The notes under the pieces are model-generated. The model saw only the letters and a program-made list of their open reading frames with translations. It was not told the DNA's origin and made no database searches. Positions 56,953-64,000 of a stretch of 64,000 nucleotides of DNA are shown piece by piece. The stretch comes from CAYUHK01 sp964475165 (GTDB lineage Bacteria > Verrucomicrobiota > Kiritimatiellia > JAAZAB01): assembly GCA_964475165.1 (NCBI GenBank), contig CAYYVN010000005.1, positions 74,757-138,756 of the forward strand. The letters are read 5' to 3'. How positions within the stretch are numbered: the stretch's first letter is position 1; the number at the start of each line of letters is the position of its first letter. Position numbers and translations under genes: made by a program.

Positions 56953-59900
56953 AGCCTCTTGGGCAGCGCCTAAAACCAATCATGTCCGCGCGGCGGCATT
57001 GCTGCTGGATACTGCTTTGGGTCGTCGGCTGGCTATCAGCGCTGGCCACATCAGATTCAGAGCAGGCGGACTTTAGTCTCTACCAATCGGATCTTTCTCC
57101 AGCCGTAATGCTGCGAGTGGCATCTGATAGCCTGACTTTCTTTCATGATATCGAACATTGGGGGTTGGGCCAACCAACCATGATTGCCTACGCCACTGAG
57201 CGAGGGATCATCACCCAAGCCATAAAAAGCCATGAGCTCCCCATGCCCCTCTCTGAACCCTGGGTGCTGGTATGGTTTGCGGGAGCAGAAGGCTTCGACA
57301 AGCTATCCGTGGGCGGGCCCGCCCCCATCCCACAAGTAGCGCCCATTGATGTACCCTGGCTCTTCGTGCTTCAACACCAACCGCGAAGCATCCAGCTAAC
57401 CAAAGCCGGCTTGGTCTTCACCTTCGCTGATGATGCGGAACATGTGGCCTGCATGCCTTTTTTTGGTCTACGTAAACCAGCACAGTTGGAGACCGCGCGC
57501 GCGGAACATAAGCTGCCCCGTGAATGGTTAGGCCGCGCGCGCCTGCTGGCGCGCCTGATGCGAGCCTATCCGATAGACCTGACCGAGGCCGTGATGGTGG
57601 GCGCCGCCCGGGATGACCGGATCACCATCGTCAATGACTTCCAATATCTGCACACCACCGATGATTGGAATACACCGGAACTGATTGGAGCCCCCATCCC
57701 TCCCATTGTGGCGCTGGCCGCCACCGCGGGCCTGCGCGTCGAGTTCGAGGGACGGGTCCAAGACTTAAAGATGCCCACCGCCTTTGGGCCAATGAAGATA
57801 ATTCTGGGGAGCGATGTCTGCCGCTACACCATCTGTGGCCTGCGCGCATATATCGATCAGGTTGAGACTTATCAGTTGGGCCGCCAGCCGGCTGTTGACC
57901 AAGGCATCCGGCTGATTGAGGAAACCTATCGGCGCGGACTAGCCGATCCCAATTCAGATGCTCACCCAGCCGGCCGTTGGAGCGCTTTCGCGGATGGCAT
58001 GAGTCACGTGGCTGCCGAGATGTGTTACGGTTTGCCCTATATCCATGATGCTGAACTGCGCGCTAAAGTAACCAAGCATCTCCAAGATTATTTCAGCACC
58101 TCCCTGCTCAATCCAGCTCGCTTTGGCATCTGGCACGGCCGATACTATTGGCAAAAGGCCATCCGTCCTGAAGGCCATATTGTTTGGGATGATGATATTA
58201 AATTTTTCTATGAACTAGCCTACCCCATCTGGTGCTACGCGCATTATACGGGAGACTGGGAGTTGATCCGCGCGAGGTGGGATCATATTAAAAACCTGAT
58301 GGTTCCTCCTTTTCAAATCACCTGGGCCGGCGGCGGCCCGCAGCACTGGGCTTTTGGTGATTCTTTTTATGTGGGAGCCCTGCTCAGTCCTCTCGGGCTG
58401 GCGCGCATGGCTGCCCATCTGGGCGACCAAGAAACCTACGCCTATGCCTGCTGGATCTTGGCCCGAGTAATGACTGCCGGCGTGGCGGTTGAACATGCGG
58501 CGGATTTCATACGCCAAAACGAACCTTGGAATCAGCGCCTGCCAGAGGTCTATTCCATGCGCGCGCTGGCTGGAAATGGGGTCGGGTTTTTTCCACATGG
58601 TTTGGCCTCGCAAGCGCTGACGGATGACCCGCGCTTCAATGAACACTGGTATCGCCTGAACCACGAAGGTTGGCGCTTCATCCGTGAATATGCCGGACGG
58701 GCCGCGCGCCAATATTTTAACCGCCTAGAACGAGTCGCGCCGGATCGGCCTCGCAAAACCTACAGCGATTGCTATTTTTGGTTCGCGCAGGGATACCTCT
58801 TCAACGAATCAGCCGCTGCCTTGCTGGCCACCAGGCAAGACTATGGCATCTATACAGGCTATGGCTATACTATGCATGGGATAGCGCTCGGCAAGGTGAT
58901 CGCCGATGCCGGCAGCCGGCGACGCTTGCTTAGTGTGGCACCAGATTTTGGCGCGACCGAGAAAGATGGCCTGGAACAGTATCTACAGCGAGCCGGTTGT
59001 GGCCTGCAGGTCCTCTACAGCGCCAACCTGCCCGCCTGGCCGATCTTCGGCTTCACCTATTGGAAACCAGCTCGACCACAGAAACATGCCTGGCAGGACC
59101 TGCTTTGTTTCGGCACAGTGGTAGCCGATCCCCAAGTGCCCGTGCCCCAAGAGCGCGCTAAACGGCAGATCGGAACTCTCCTTAACTGTGCTGTCGGCCG
59201 ATTCAAAGACCTCACTATCTCTGGCCTCACGCAGGCTTGCGCCGGCCCCTACTCTTTAGCCATGGATCCCGCCGGAAAAAGGCTCTACGTGGCCTGCCTG
59301 GATACAGCCAACATCGCCGTGCTGGAGGAGGAAACCTTATTGACCACTTTTTCAGCAGGTTCACCGGCGGCCATCGCCTTGACCGAAGGTGGCCAGAAAC
59401 TCCTGGCGCTAGATGATCAGCAACAGAAATTAGTGGAGCTGGAGACGACCCGTGGCCAGCTTCTGCGGGAACTCAACCTCCCCGGCCGCCCGCGAGGTTT
59501 GGTCGTCAGCGCAAAACACGGCTTGGCCTTCATCAATGATTATGATGCTGCCCGCGTGAAAGTGCTCGACCTCAATTCATTCCTAATCATTCAAGAACTC
59601 AAGGTGGCTGAGCGGCCAGCAGCCCTGGCTGTCGATGATGATTCGGACCGACTCTATGTTGCTTGCAATGCCACCCCGGAAGGCGCCCAAGACAGCAATA
59701 AAGATCAACGCCTGGAGGATACGCTTGCTATCTATCAGCTCAGTTCTCTGACCAAGATAAAAACTATCCCTGTCTTTGGTCCGCTGCGCGCTTTGGCCAT
59801 CAGCCCCCGAACCAAAAACCTACATATGGCCAGCGCTATGTATAATATGGATGCCGATATCATCCTCGCCTGGCAAGATCAGGAAATCCTGGCCATAGTG

Positions 59901-60311
59901 CCATTGGTTAACGATCCCCGTAATATGGTCTGGGGATTCAAAGAGGGCAGCCTGGCGATAAGTCCCGTCACTGGTCGCGCTTATCTCTGCGGCAGTGGAT
60001 CGGCGTCTGTGGCTACAGTGGATGAGACGGCGCTGACGCCTGAAATCCTTGAACTTTCTCAGCAGGCCCTGCGCGCCAATCCAACCGGCAAAAAATGCTC
60101 CCAGCCGGGATCAACTGAGTTTTTCCTCGGCCGCCTCCTCAAGTCTGTGGTAGAGGCTGGCGTCGTTGTCCCCGAGCATCGCCCCACCGATTTGGGCGCC
60201 GCCGGCCTTTGCGCCCACCCCCATTTGGGCAGGGTGTACGTGGCCAATTTCGACTCGGGAACTCTGACGGTGATCAACGAGGACTCACGCCAGACCACAC
60301 GGATCGAATGA
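56949..60311 (+). CDS. Large secreted paralogue B with C-terminal beta-propeller
   Basis: A 1120-residue protein. Residues about 12-35 are a signal peptide (HCCWILLWVVGWLSALAT). About 40-750 parallels the preceding gene throughout: the sandwich start (FSLYQSDLSPAVMLRVASDS), ITIVNDFQYLHTTDDWNTPE and the helical barrel (YPIWCYAHYTGDWELIRARW). From about 770 to the end it adds a YVTN/YncE-like beta-propeller (GPYSLAMDPAGKRLYVACLD, RPAALAVDDDSDRLYVACNA), with at least five blades. The GTG start at 56949 overlaps the stop of paralogue A as GTGA; an ATG at 56982 gives a shorter n-region. Fewer strong GC blocks than neighbours by eye. Function unknown. Confidence 0.7.
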   Translation: MKPLGQRLKPIMSARRHCCWILLWVVGWLSALATSDSEQADFSLYQSDLSPAVMLRVASDSLTFFHDIEHWGLGQPTMIAYATERGIITQAIKSHELPMPLSEPWVLVWFAGAEGFDKLSVGGPAPIPQVAPIDVPWLFVLQHQPRSIQLTKAGLVFTFADDAEHVACMPFFGLRKPAQLETARAEHKLPREWLGRARLLARLMRAYPIDLTEAVMVGAARDDRITIVNDFQYLHTTDDWNTPELIGAPIPPIVALAATAGLRVEFEGRVQDLKMPTAFGPMKIILGSDVCRYTICGLRAYIDQVETYQLGRQPAVDQGIRLIEETYRRGLADPNSDAHPAGRWSAFADGMSHVAAEMCYGLPYIHDAELRAKVTKHLQDYFSTSLLNPARFGIWHGRYYWQKAIRPEGHIVWDDDIKFFYELAYPIWCYAHYTGDWELIRARWDHIKNLMVPPFQITWAGGGPQHWAFGDSFYVGALLSPLGLARMAAHLGDQETYAYACWILARVMTAGVAVEHAADFIRQNEPWNQRLPEVYSMRALAGNGVGFFPHGLASQALTDDPRFNEHWYRLNHEGWRFIREYAGRAARQYFNRLERVAPDRPRKTYSDCYFWFAQGYLFNESAAALLATRQDYGIYTGYGYTMHGIALGKVIADAGSRRRLLSVAPDFGATEKDGLEQYLQRAGCGLQVLYSANLPAWPIFGFTYWKPARPQKHAWQDLLCFGTVVADPQVPVPQERAKRQIGTLLNCAVGRFKDLTISGLTQACAGPYSLAMDPAGKRLYVACLDTANIAVLEEETLLTTFSAGSPAAIALTEGGQKLLALDDQQQKLVELETTRGQLLRELNLPGRPRGLVVSAKHGLAFINDYDAARVKVLDLNSFLIIQELKVAERPAALAVDDDSDRLYVACNATPEGAQDSNKDQRLEDTLAIYQLSSLTKIKTIPVFGPLRALAISPRTKNLHMASAMYNMDADIILAWQDQEILAIVPLVNDPRNMVWGFKEGSLAISPVTGRAYLCGSGSASVATVDETALTPEILELSQQALRANPTGKKCSQPGSTEFFLGRLLKSVVEAGVVVPEHRPTDLGAAGLCAHPHLGRVYVANFDSGTLTVINEDSRQTTRIE

Positions 60312-61403
60312 TCAGATCACTTCCAGATAATCGCGATCCGGCAGCTGGGGAAAGGCCTGGTGCGGCTCGGTCTGATACCAGTAGGCCACCGAGGCGATAT
60401 CATCCTGCAGTGGCAAATAGCGCCCTTCACTGCGCCAGCCGATGGCCTGCATGGTGATCCTGATCTCCTTGGCGAAACGGATCGGATCCAGGATATGGAA
60501 GCGATAGAGCCCATGGCGATTGCCCGGCTTGCCATCGCTGGCGCCTAGAGGATAACCCAAAAACGGCGCTGAAAAGTTCTGCCCAAAACTCCAAGCCCCG
60601 CCGAAATAATCCTCGGTGCCCGTGCCGCAAATGGTGGGAAACTCCTGATCGCCATCCAGGAAGACCTTGATCTCGCCCTCGCCCCACCAACCGGCGCTAT
60701 TCTGCTGCCAGGCCATGTAGACTCCGACAAATTGGCCCGCGCCGCGCACCCCATCCAAGATCACGTAATCCTCCTTATAGGGCAGAGGATTGGTGCGGCG
60801 GAAATGGGCATGAAAATAAGCTTCACGCTCATCGATCGCGCCCAGGCCATAGTTGATGGTGTAGTAAAATCCTCCCACATCTTCCGGCGCGCGGTTTTCA
60901 ATCGTGATCCGCGAGTGTTTACGAAAAGGCATGGGGAAATAACAGTTGAAACCCCCGGATGGATTAACATTGATCGGCAAGGCAAGAATATTAGTCCGGG
61001 TCTTCCAGCCGTTGCAGAAGAAATCGCCGAGGGGCGATTCCACGCTGGGCGTGGTCTCGCCATCCCAATACATGCGCAGGATCAAATCCCGGTAGCGCTT
61101 GGCATCCACCGTGATCCAGATATGCTGAATAACTCCCGGCCCGGTCACATCCATCAAGGTGGTGGTGGAGCCCTGGGGCAGCTTCAGCGAAGGACGCACC
61201 TTCCATTTCTGCCCCAGATCGCGGGCGGCCAGATTCGGTCCCGCCCAATGTTGGCCAAGCCGCGTGACCTCCTCCTGCGGGGTGGCGCTGACCTCTGCCA
61301 TGCCGCCCTGGCCCCTGGTGCCATAAACATTTTCCGCTGAAATGGAGCGGGACTCGAATTGAGATAATCTGCTGATACCGCCCAAGACACCCCCGCTGGA
61401 CAT
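60312..61403 (-). CDS. GH172 (DUF2961) family glycoside hydrolase
   Basis: A 363-residue protein of the DUF2961 family, now GH172, whose studied members cleave or rearrange fructofuranosides and D-arabinofuranosides. Typical segments: GPGVIQHIWITVDAKRYRDL, RMYWDGETTPSVESPLGDFF, GWWGEGEIKVFLDGD and TICGTGTEDYFGGAW with the conserved acids. No signal peptide, so it appears cytoplasmic. A perfect AAAGGAGGT precedes the ATG at 61403. Its stop abuts that of the secreted paralogue B with no base between (60311/60312), convergent. The substrate here is unknown. Confidence 0.88.
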   Translation of the reverse strand: MSSGGVLGGISRLSQFESRSISAENVYGTRGQGGMAEVSATPQEEVTRLGQHWAGPNLAARDLGQKWKVRPSLKLPQGSTTTLMDVTGPGVIQHIWITVDAKRYRDLILRMYWDGETTPSVESPLGDFFCNGWKTRTNILALPINVNPSGGFNCYFPMPFRKHSRITIENRAPEDVGGFYYTINYGLGAIDEREAYFHAHFRRTNPLPYKEDYVILDGVRGAGQFVGVYMAWQQNSAGWWGEGEIKVFLDGDQEFPTICGTGTEDYFGGAWSFGQNFSAPFLGYPLGASDGKPGNRHGLYRFHILDPIRFAKEIRITMQAIGWRSEGRYLPLQDDIASVAYWYQTEPHQAFPQLPDRDYLEVI

Positions 61404-61446
61404 AGCCACCTCCTTTTTTACCCTCAACCCAACGATCTTTCGCGCC

Positions 61447-61475
61447 AAGATACAGGGCCAGATCAGAATTGTCCA
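61447..61475 (-). promoter_or_regulatory. Putative promoter for the GH172 gene
   Basis: On the minus strand TGGACA (61475-61470) and TATCTT (61452-61447), 17 bases apart, with about 35 bases of leader to the ATG. It is a moderate match. Confidence 0.35.
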
Positions 61476-61627
61476 TCAGGAAAGGCCGATCAGCTTGGCC
61501 AGCGGGCGGGTATTGAGCGCGCTCATGCAAGGATAGCCGCCAGTCAATTGGGAAATTCAACTTGCCTGGCGCATAGAGCGCCGGCTAGTCGGCACGCCCT
61601 CTCGGCATCCGGACACCAAAATAAACA

Positions 61628-61656
61628 TTGCTTGCGCCGCTCACGCCAGATAGTAT
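61628..61656 (+). promoter_or_regulatory. Putative promoter for tRNA-Phe
   Basis: TTGCTT (61628-61633) and TAGTAT (61651-61656), 17 bases apart, ending 29 bases before the tRNA 5' end. Confidence 0.4.
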
Positions 61657-61685
61657 CGGTCCATCAGCTCACAGCCATTAATGGG

Positions 61686-61758
<73 letters not shown>

Positions 61759-61786
61759 CCTGCCTCCCCTGCGGCGCGCCCTGGCG

Positions 61787-62620
61787 CTAGCGAAACATGC
61801 TCATGAAATCGGGCGCCGGCACCACATATTTATTTTCGATGGTGCGCCGCCCATCCACCAGAGCTGTGCGCACGCATTGTTGATATGCTTGGCAATGGCC
61901 TTCGGCATCGGGCACATAGCCGCGGCAGACCCGCAAAACATCGGGAGAAATTTCATCGATGATCACGATTTTATCGGCGGCTCCCTGTAAACGGCCCAAC
62001 TCGAATTTACCATCCACCACATGCAGACCATGCGCCGCAAATTCTTGCGAGACGATGGTGGCGATATCTTGCACCAGCGCGATGCTGCGCTCGATTTCAT
62101 CGCGCCGCAAAGCGCCCGTGGCCGCCAGGGCCTCCAGGGTGATCAGGGTATCCGTATCCCCTTTGGTCCAAATCTCCACGATCATGCGCAGATTCTTGCC
62201 GGGCCGCACGAAAGGATACCTTCTCCAGAAACTCCCCGTGGCATTATTCCTCCAGGTGAACTCAAGATTCAAGAGCGGCGCCGCGCCGGGGAATTCGGGC
62301 GATTCCACCGGCATCCCCAGGGGCGTGGCCGGTTCCACGATCATCTCGTTCTCAGATACCGTCTCGATGTAATGGGAGGGGATGCCCTTCGCCTGCAATA
62401 AACGGAAGAAATGGGTGGCGAACCGACAGGCCGTGGCGCCTTTACCGGCAATGGCACCCACCACCACATCGCGGCCGGGATCAAAAACAACCTGACCATT
62501 GGCAATGTAGCCGGTGGCCCGATCAGTGAACACCAGCCGATATTTACCGGCATAAGGCCCCTCATGCACGGCATAAACATCCTTGGATTTCCCGCGATAG
62601 ATCAATTGATCCTTTGACAT
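61787..62620 (-). CDS. purC: SAICAR synthetase (purine synthesis)
   Basis: A 277-residue ATP-dependent ligase that joins aspartate to CAIR. It starts LIYRGKSKDVYAV and has LVFTDRATGYIANGQVVFD, NEMIVEPATPL, VRPGKNLRMIVEI, VDGKFELGRLQG and LVDGRRTIENKYV, all in the family order. The Asp-Glu pair in KIVIIDEISPDVLRV is the metal/ATP site. The ATG at 62620 has AAGGAGC upstream at 11 bases; a longer frame from 62650 is not supported. A good promoter lies at 62693-62720. It is divergent from exbB. purM is 45 kb away in the window, so the purine genes are dispersed here. Confidence 0.95.
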   Translation of the reverse strand: MSKDQLIYRGKSKDVYAVHEGPYAGKYRLVFTDRATGYIANGQVVFDPGRDVVVGAIAGKGATACRFATHFFRLLQAKGIPSHYIETVSENEMIVEPATPLGMPVESPEFPGAAPLLNLEFTWRNNATGSFWRRYPFVRPGKNLRMIVEIWTKGDTDTLITLEALAATGALRRDEIERSIALVQDIATIVSQEFAAHGLHVVDGKFELGRLQGAADKIVIIDEISPDVLRVCRGYVPDAEGHCQAYQQCVRTALVDGRRTIENKYVVPAPDFMSMFR

Positions 62621-62692
62621 ACCAGTCTTGCTCCTTGAATGCCGACTCACCCCTCGCCTTTTCTCGATCCAGACGCTAAACGGCTGGAAAAA

Positions 62693-62720
62693 ATGATGGC
62701 ATGAATAATGGGCCTGTCAA
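62693..62720 (-). promoter_or_regulatory. Promoter for purC
   Basis: On the minus strand a consensus TTGACA (62720-62715) and CATCAT (62698-62693), 16 bases apart. The start near 62686 gives a leader of about 65 bases. No purine riboswitch fold was recognised. Confidence 0.5.
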
Positions 62721-62748
62721 GCTGACTCTTCGATAATTCGCGCCAGCG

Positions 62749-62757
62749 CCCCCCCCC
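62749..62757. repeat. C9 homopolymer tract
   Basis: Nine C in a row in the purC/exbB divergent region, between the two promoters. A second C9 tract lies at 63991-63999. Tracts of this length are prone to slippage. Confidence 0.8.
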
Positions 62758-62795
62758 AGCCCCCGCGGCGCGGTCGGCTGAACCTATTTTTCTCG

Positions 62796-62825
62796 TTGCA
62801 TGCCAGGGCCAAAGCTGTTCATAAT
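62796..62825 (+). promoter_or_regulatory. Putative promoter for exbB-exbD
   Basis: TTGCAT (62796-62801) and CATAAT (62820-62825), 18 bases apart, 40 bases downstream of the C9 tract. The start near 62832 gives a leader of about 70 bases. Confidence 0.4.
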
Positions 62826-62902
62826 AGCCGCACTTTTTGTCCATCCCAAGGCCAGGCCGCGCTGCATCAGGGCTTGGCACAAACGAAGGAGGCGCTGCCG
62901 TT

Positions 62903-63529
62903 ATGCATGGGTTCATGTTACGAGAAATGCTCCTCAATGGCTGGCCGGTGCTCAGCGTCTTGCTGATCATGTCGGTGGTGTCGCTGACCGTTATCCTGGA
63001 TCGGGTGACGACGCTCCGGCGGGCGCAATGCCAGGCTCTGCCTTTCATTGCCGAGCTCCTCCGGATCATACGTGAACAGGGCCTGGAACGAGCGATAGCC
63101 TATTGCCAGCGCCTCTCCAAACCGGTCGCCGCGGTGGCCGCCAAGATTCTCTTGCAACCCGGCGATCGCGCCGCCCGCGAACGCGCCGGGCGCTATGCGC
63201 TCCAGGAACAGATCAATCGCTTGGAGTCTTTCGTGGCTATCCTGGGCACCATCGGCAGCACCGCGCCTTTCGTGGGGCTTTTCGGCACCGTTATCGGCGT
63301 CATCAAGGCCTTTCAAGATATCGCCATGAGCGCCGGCGCCGGGCCGGAAGTGGTTTCAGCTGGGATTGCCGAAGCCCTCATTGCCACAGCCTTCGGGCTC
63401 TTGGTGGCTATCCCGGCGGTGATGTTTTATAACTACTGCATTCGCCGCATCGAAACGCTGGCGCAGGATATTGATCGAGCCGCCTATGAATTGATCGAGG
63501 CTTTATCCGCCGCCAAGATCGGCGGCTGA
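62903..63529 (+). CDS. exbB: MotA/TolQ/ExbB-type proton channel protein
   Basis: A 208-residue inner-membrane protein with three hydrophobic helices (about 13-32, 110-132 and 150-172). The family signature GTIGSTAPFVGLFGTVIGVI and the last-helix stretch SAGIAEALIATAFGLLVAIPA are complete. With ExbD/TolR it uses the proton gradient to drive energy transfer through the periplasm. AAGGAGG lies ten bases before the ATG at 62903; the frame is open upstream but that reading has no binding site. ExbD follows after 31 bases. Neither TonB nor TolA is in the window, so ExbB versus TolQ cannot be decided. Confidence 0.88.
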   Translation: MHGFMLREMLLNGWPVLSVLLIMSVVSLTVILDRVTTLRRAQCQALPFIAELLRIIREQGLERAIAYCQRLSKPVAAVAAKILLQPGDRAARERAGRYALQEQINRLESFVAILGTIGSTAPFVGLFGTVIGVIKAFQDIAMSAGAGPEVVSAGIAEALIATAFGLLVAIPAVMFYNYCIRRIETLAQDIDRAAYELIEALSAAKIGG

Positions 63530-63560
63530 GCCAACAGTTCCCTCCCGCAGAGCGGCAGTT

Positions 63561-63989
63561 ATGAAAACCAATCCTTTCAAAGGTAAATATCGGATCATGT
63601 CCGAAATGAACATGATCCCCTTCATCGACGTAGCCCTCGTGCTGCTCATCATCTTCATGGTGATGACGCCTTTCCTGATCAAGTCCCAGATCAAAATCAA
63701 TCTGCCGCAAGCCAAAACCAGCGATACACCCCCTCCCCAATCACGGGTCTTGGAGGTGCAACTGGATAAACAAGGGGTCATTTTTCTGGATGGCAAACCG
63801 ATACGCGCGGAACTTTTCGAGGAAAAATTGCGCCAAATGGTGATTGATCCTCAGGAACAGCCTCTCCTGATCGAAGCCGATCGGGAAGTGTCCTTTCAGC
63901 ATGTGGTGACGATCCTGGATGTGGCCAAGAAGCTTGGGATCACCAAGTTGGGCATCAATGTTAAGCAGCAAAAAAAAGCTACTCCTTAG
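63561..63989 (+). CDS. exbD: ExbD/TolR-type biopolymer transport protein
   Basis: A 142-residue protein with one membrane helix near the start (FIDVALVLLIIFMVMTPFL, about residues 23-41), carrying the conserved Asp of the proton path in FIDVALVLLI, followed by a periplasmic domain (VLEVQLDKQGVIFLDGKPI, VVTILDVAKKLGITKLGI). The gene ends 11 bases before the window edge, with a run of eight A (63970-63977) encoding the last lysines. It is co-transcribed with exbB. Confidence 0.88.
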   Translation: MKTNPFKGKYRIMSEMNMIPFIDVALVLLIIFMVMTPFLIKSQIKINLPQAKTSDTPPPQSRVLEVQLDKQGVIFLDGKPIRAELFEEKLRQMVIDPQEQPLLIEADREVSFQHVVTILDVAKKLGITKLGINVKQQKKATP

Positions 63990-63990
63990 T

Positions 63991-63999
63991 CCCCCCCCC
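63991..63999. repeat. C9 homopolymer tract after exbD
   Basis: Nine C in a row, starting one base after the exbD stop. It pairs with the C9 tract at 62749-62757 to bracket the exbB-exbD unit. Confidence 0.8.
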
Positions 64000-64000
64000 T

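Overview
The window reads as a gene-dense chromosomal stretch of a moderately GC-rich, Gram-negative-type bacterium, most likely of the PVC group (Verrucomicrobiota, Kiritimatiellota or Lentisphaerota). The best phylum marker is the 51-residue basic protein at 88-243, which matches the small basic protein family of Chlamydiae, Verrucomicrobia and relatives. Lipoprotein signals, ExbB/ExbD, a CvpA-type protein and AlgI/AlgJ-type proteins all point to a double membrane. I see no transposase, integrase, phage gene, CRISPR array or rRNA. Most genes have recognisable families. Four tRNA genes are present: Leu-GAG, Glu-CTC, Lys-CTT and Phe-GAA.

Layout. 1-6728: the start of an RsuA/RluB-like pseudouridine synthase, the small basic protein, metY, and a leftward operon of TPR lipoprotein, cvpA, dnaG and a NYN-like protein; then rpmE with a clear terminator. 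6759-13679: prfA-prmC (release factor and the enzyme that methylates its GGQ glutamine), a CDF metal transporter, rdgB directly behind tRNA-Leu, and an unknown membrane protein overlapping recD2. 13680-18506: rpsB, tsf, purM, a UDP-xylose-synthase-like enzyme and an FHA protein. 18525-23628: gyrB-gyrA. 23629-27683: a Gfo/Idh/MocA oxidoreductase, a zinc-ribbon protein, malic enzyme, tRNA-Glu and cobO.

27684-49573 is dominated by envelope carbohydrate. It starts with a 2923-residue cyclic beta-1,2-glucan synthase, followed by a ZIP transporter, a ferritin-like/VIT1 fusion and a CHASE2 adenylate cyclase. Divergent from the cyclase lies a five-gene polysaccharide O-acetylation cluster: hexapeptide acetyltransferase, secreted TolB/LamG protein, AlgI-type MBOAT and two AlgJ/AlgX-type SGNH proteins. 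After tRNA-Lys comes a DUF89 phosphatase translationally coupled to a GH13-GH133 debranching enzyme (49570-53844).

54174-61403 is the least familiar part. It encodes a small secreted protein and two large secreted paralogues of a family I cannot name, which look like a beta-sandwich plus an alpha/alpha barrel. The second carries an added C-terminal beta-propeller. A convergent GH172 (DUF2961) enzyme ends on the adjacent base. tRNA-Phe, purC and an ExbB/ExbD pair close the window, and the ExbB/ExbD pair is flanked by two C9 tracts.

The best candidates for an undescribed system are the 54174-60311 secreted paralogue operon, the O-acetylation cluster with its TolB/LamG member, and the coupled DUF89/debranching pair. 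Recurrent regulatory features include tRNA genes lying 9-18 bases ahead of protein genes and possible leaderless starts. All function calls are from reading motifs by eye; no database search was run.
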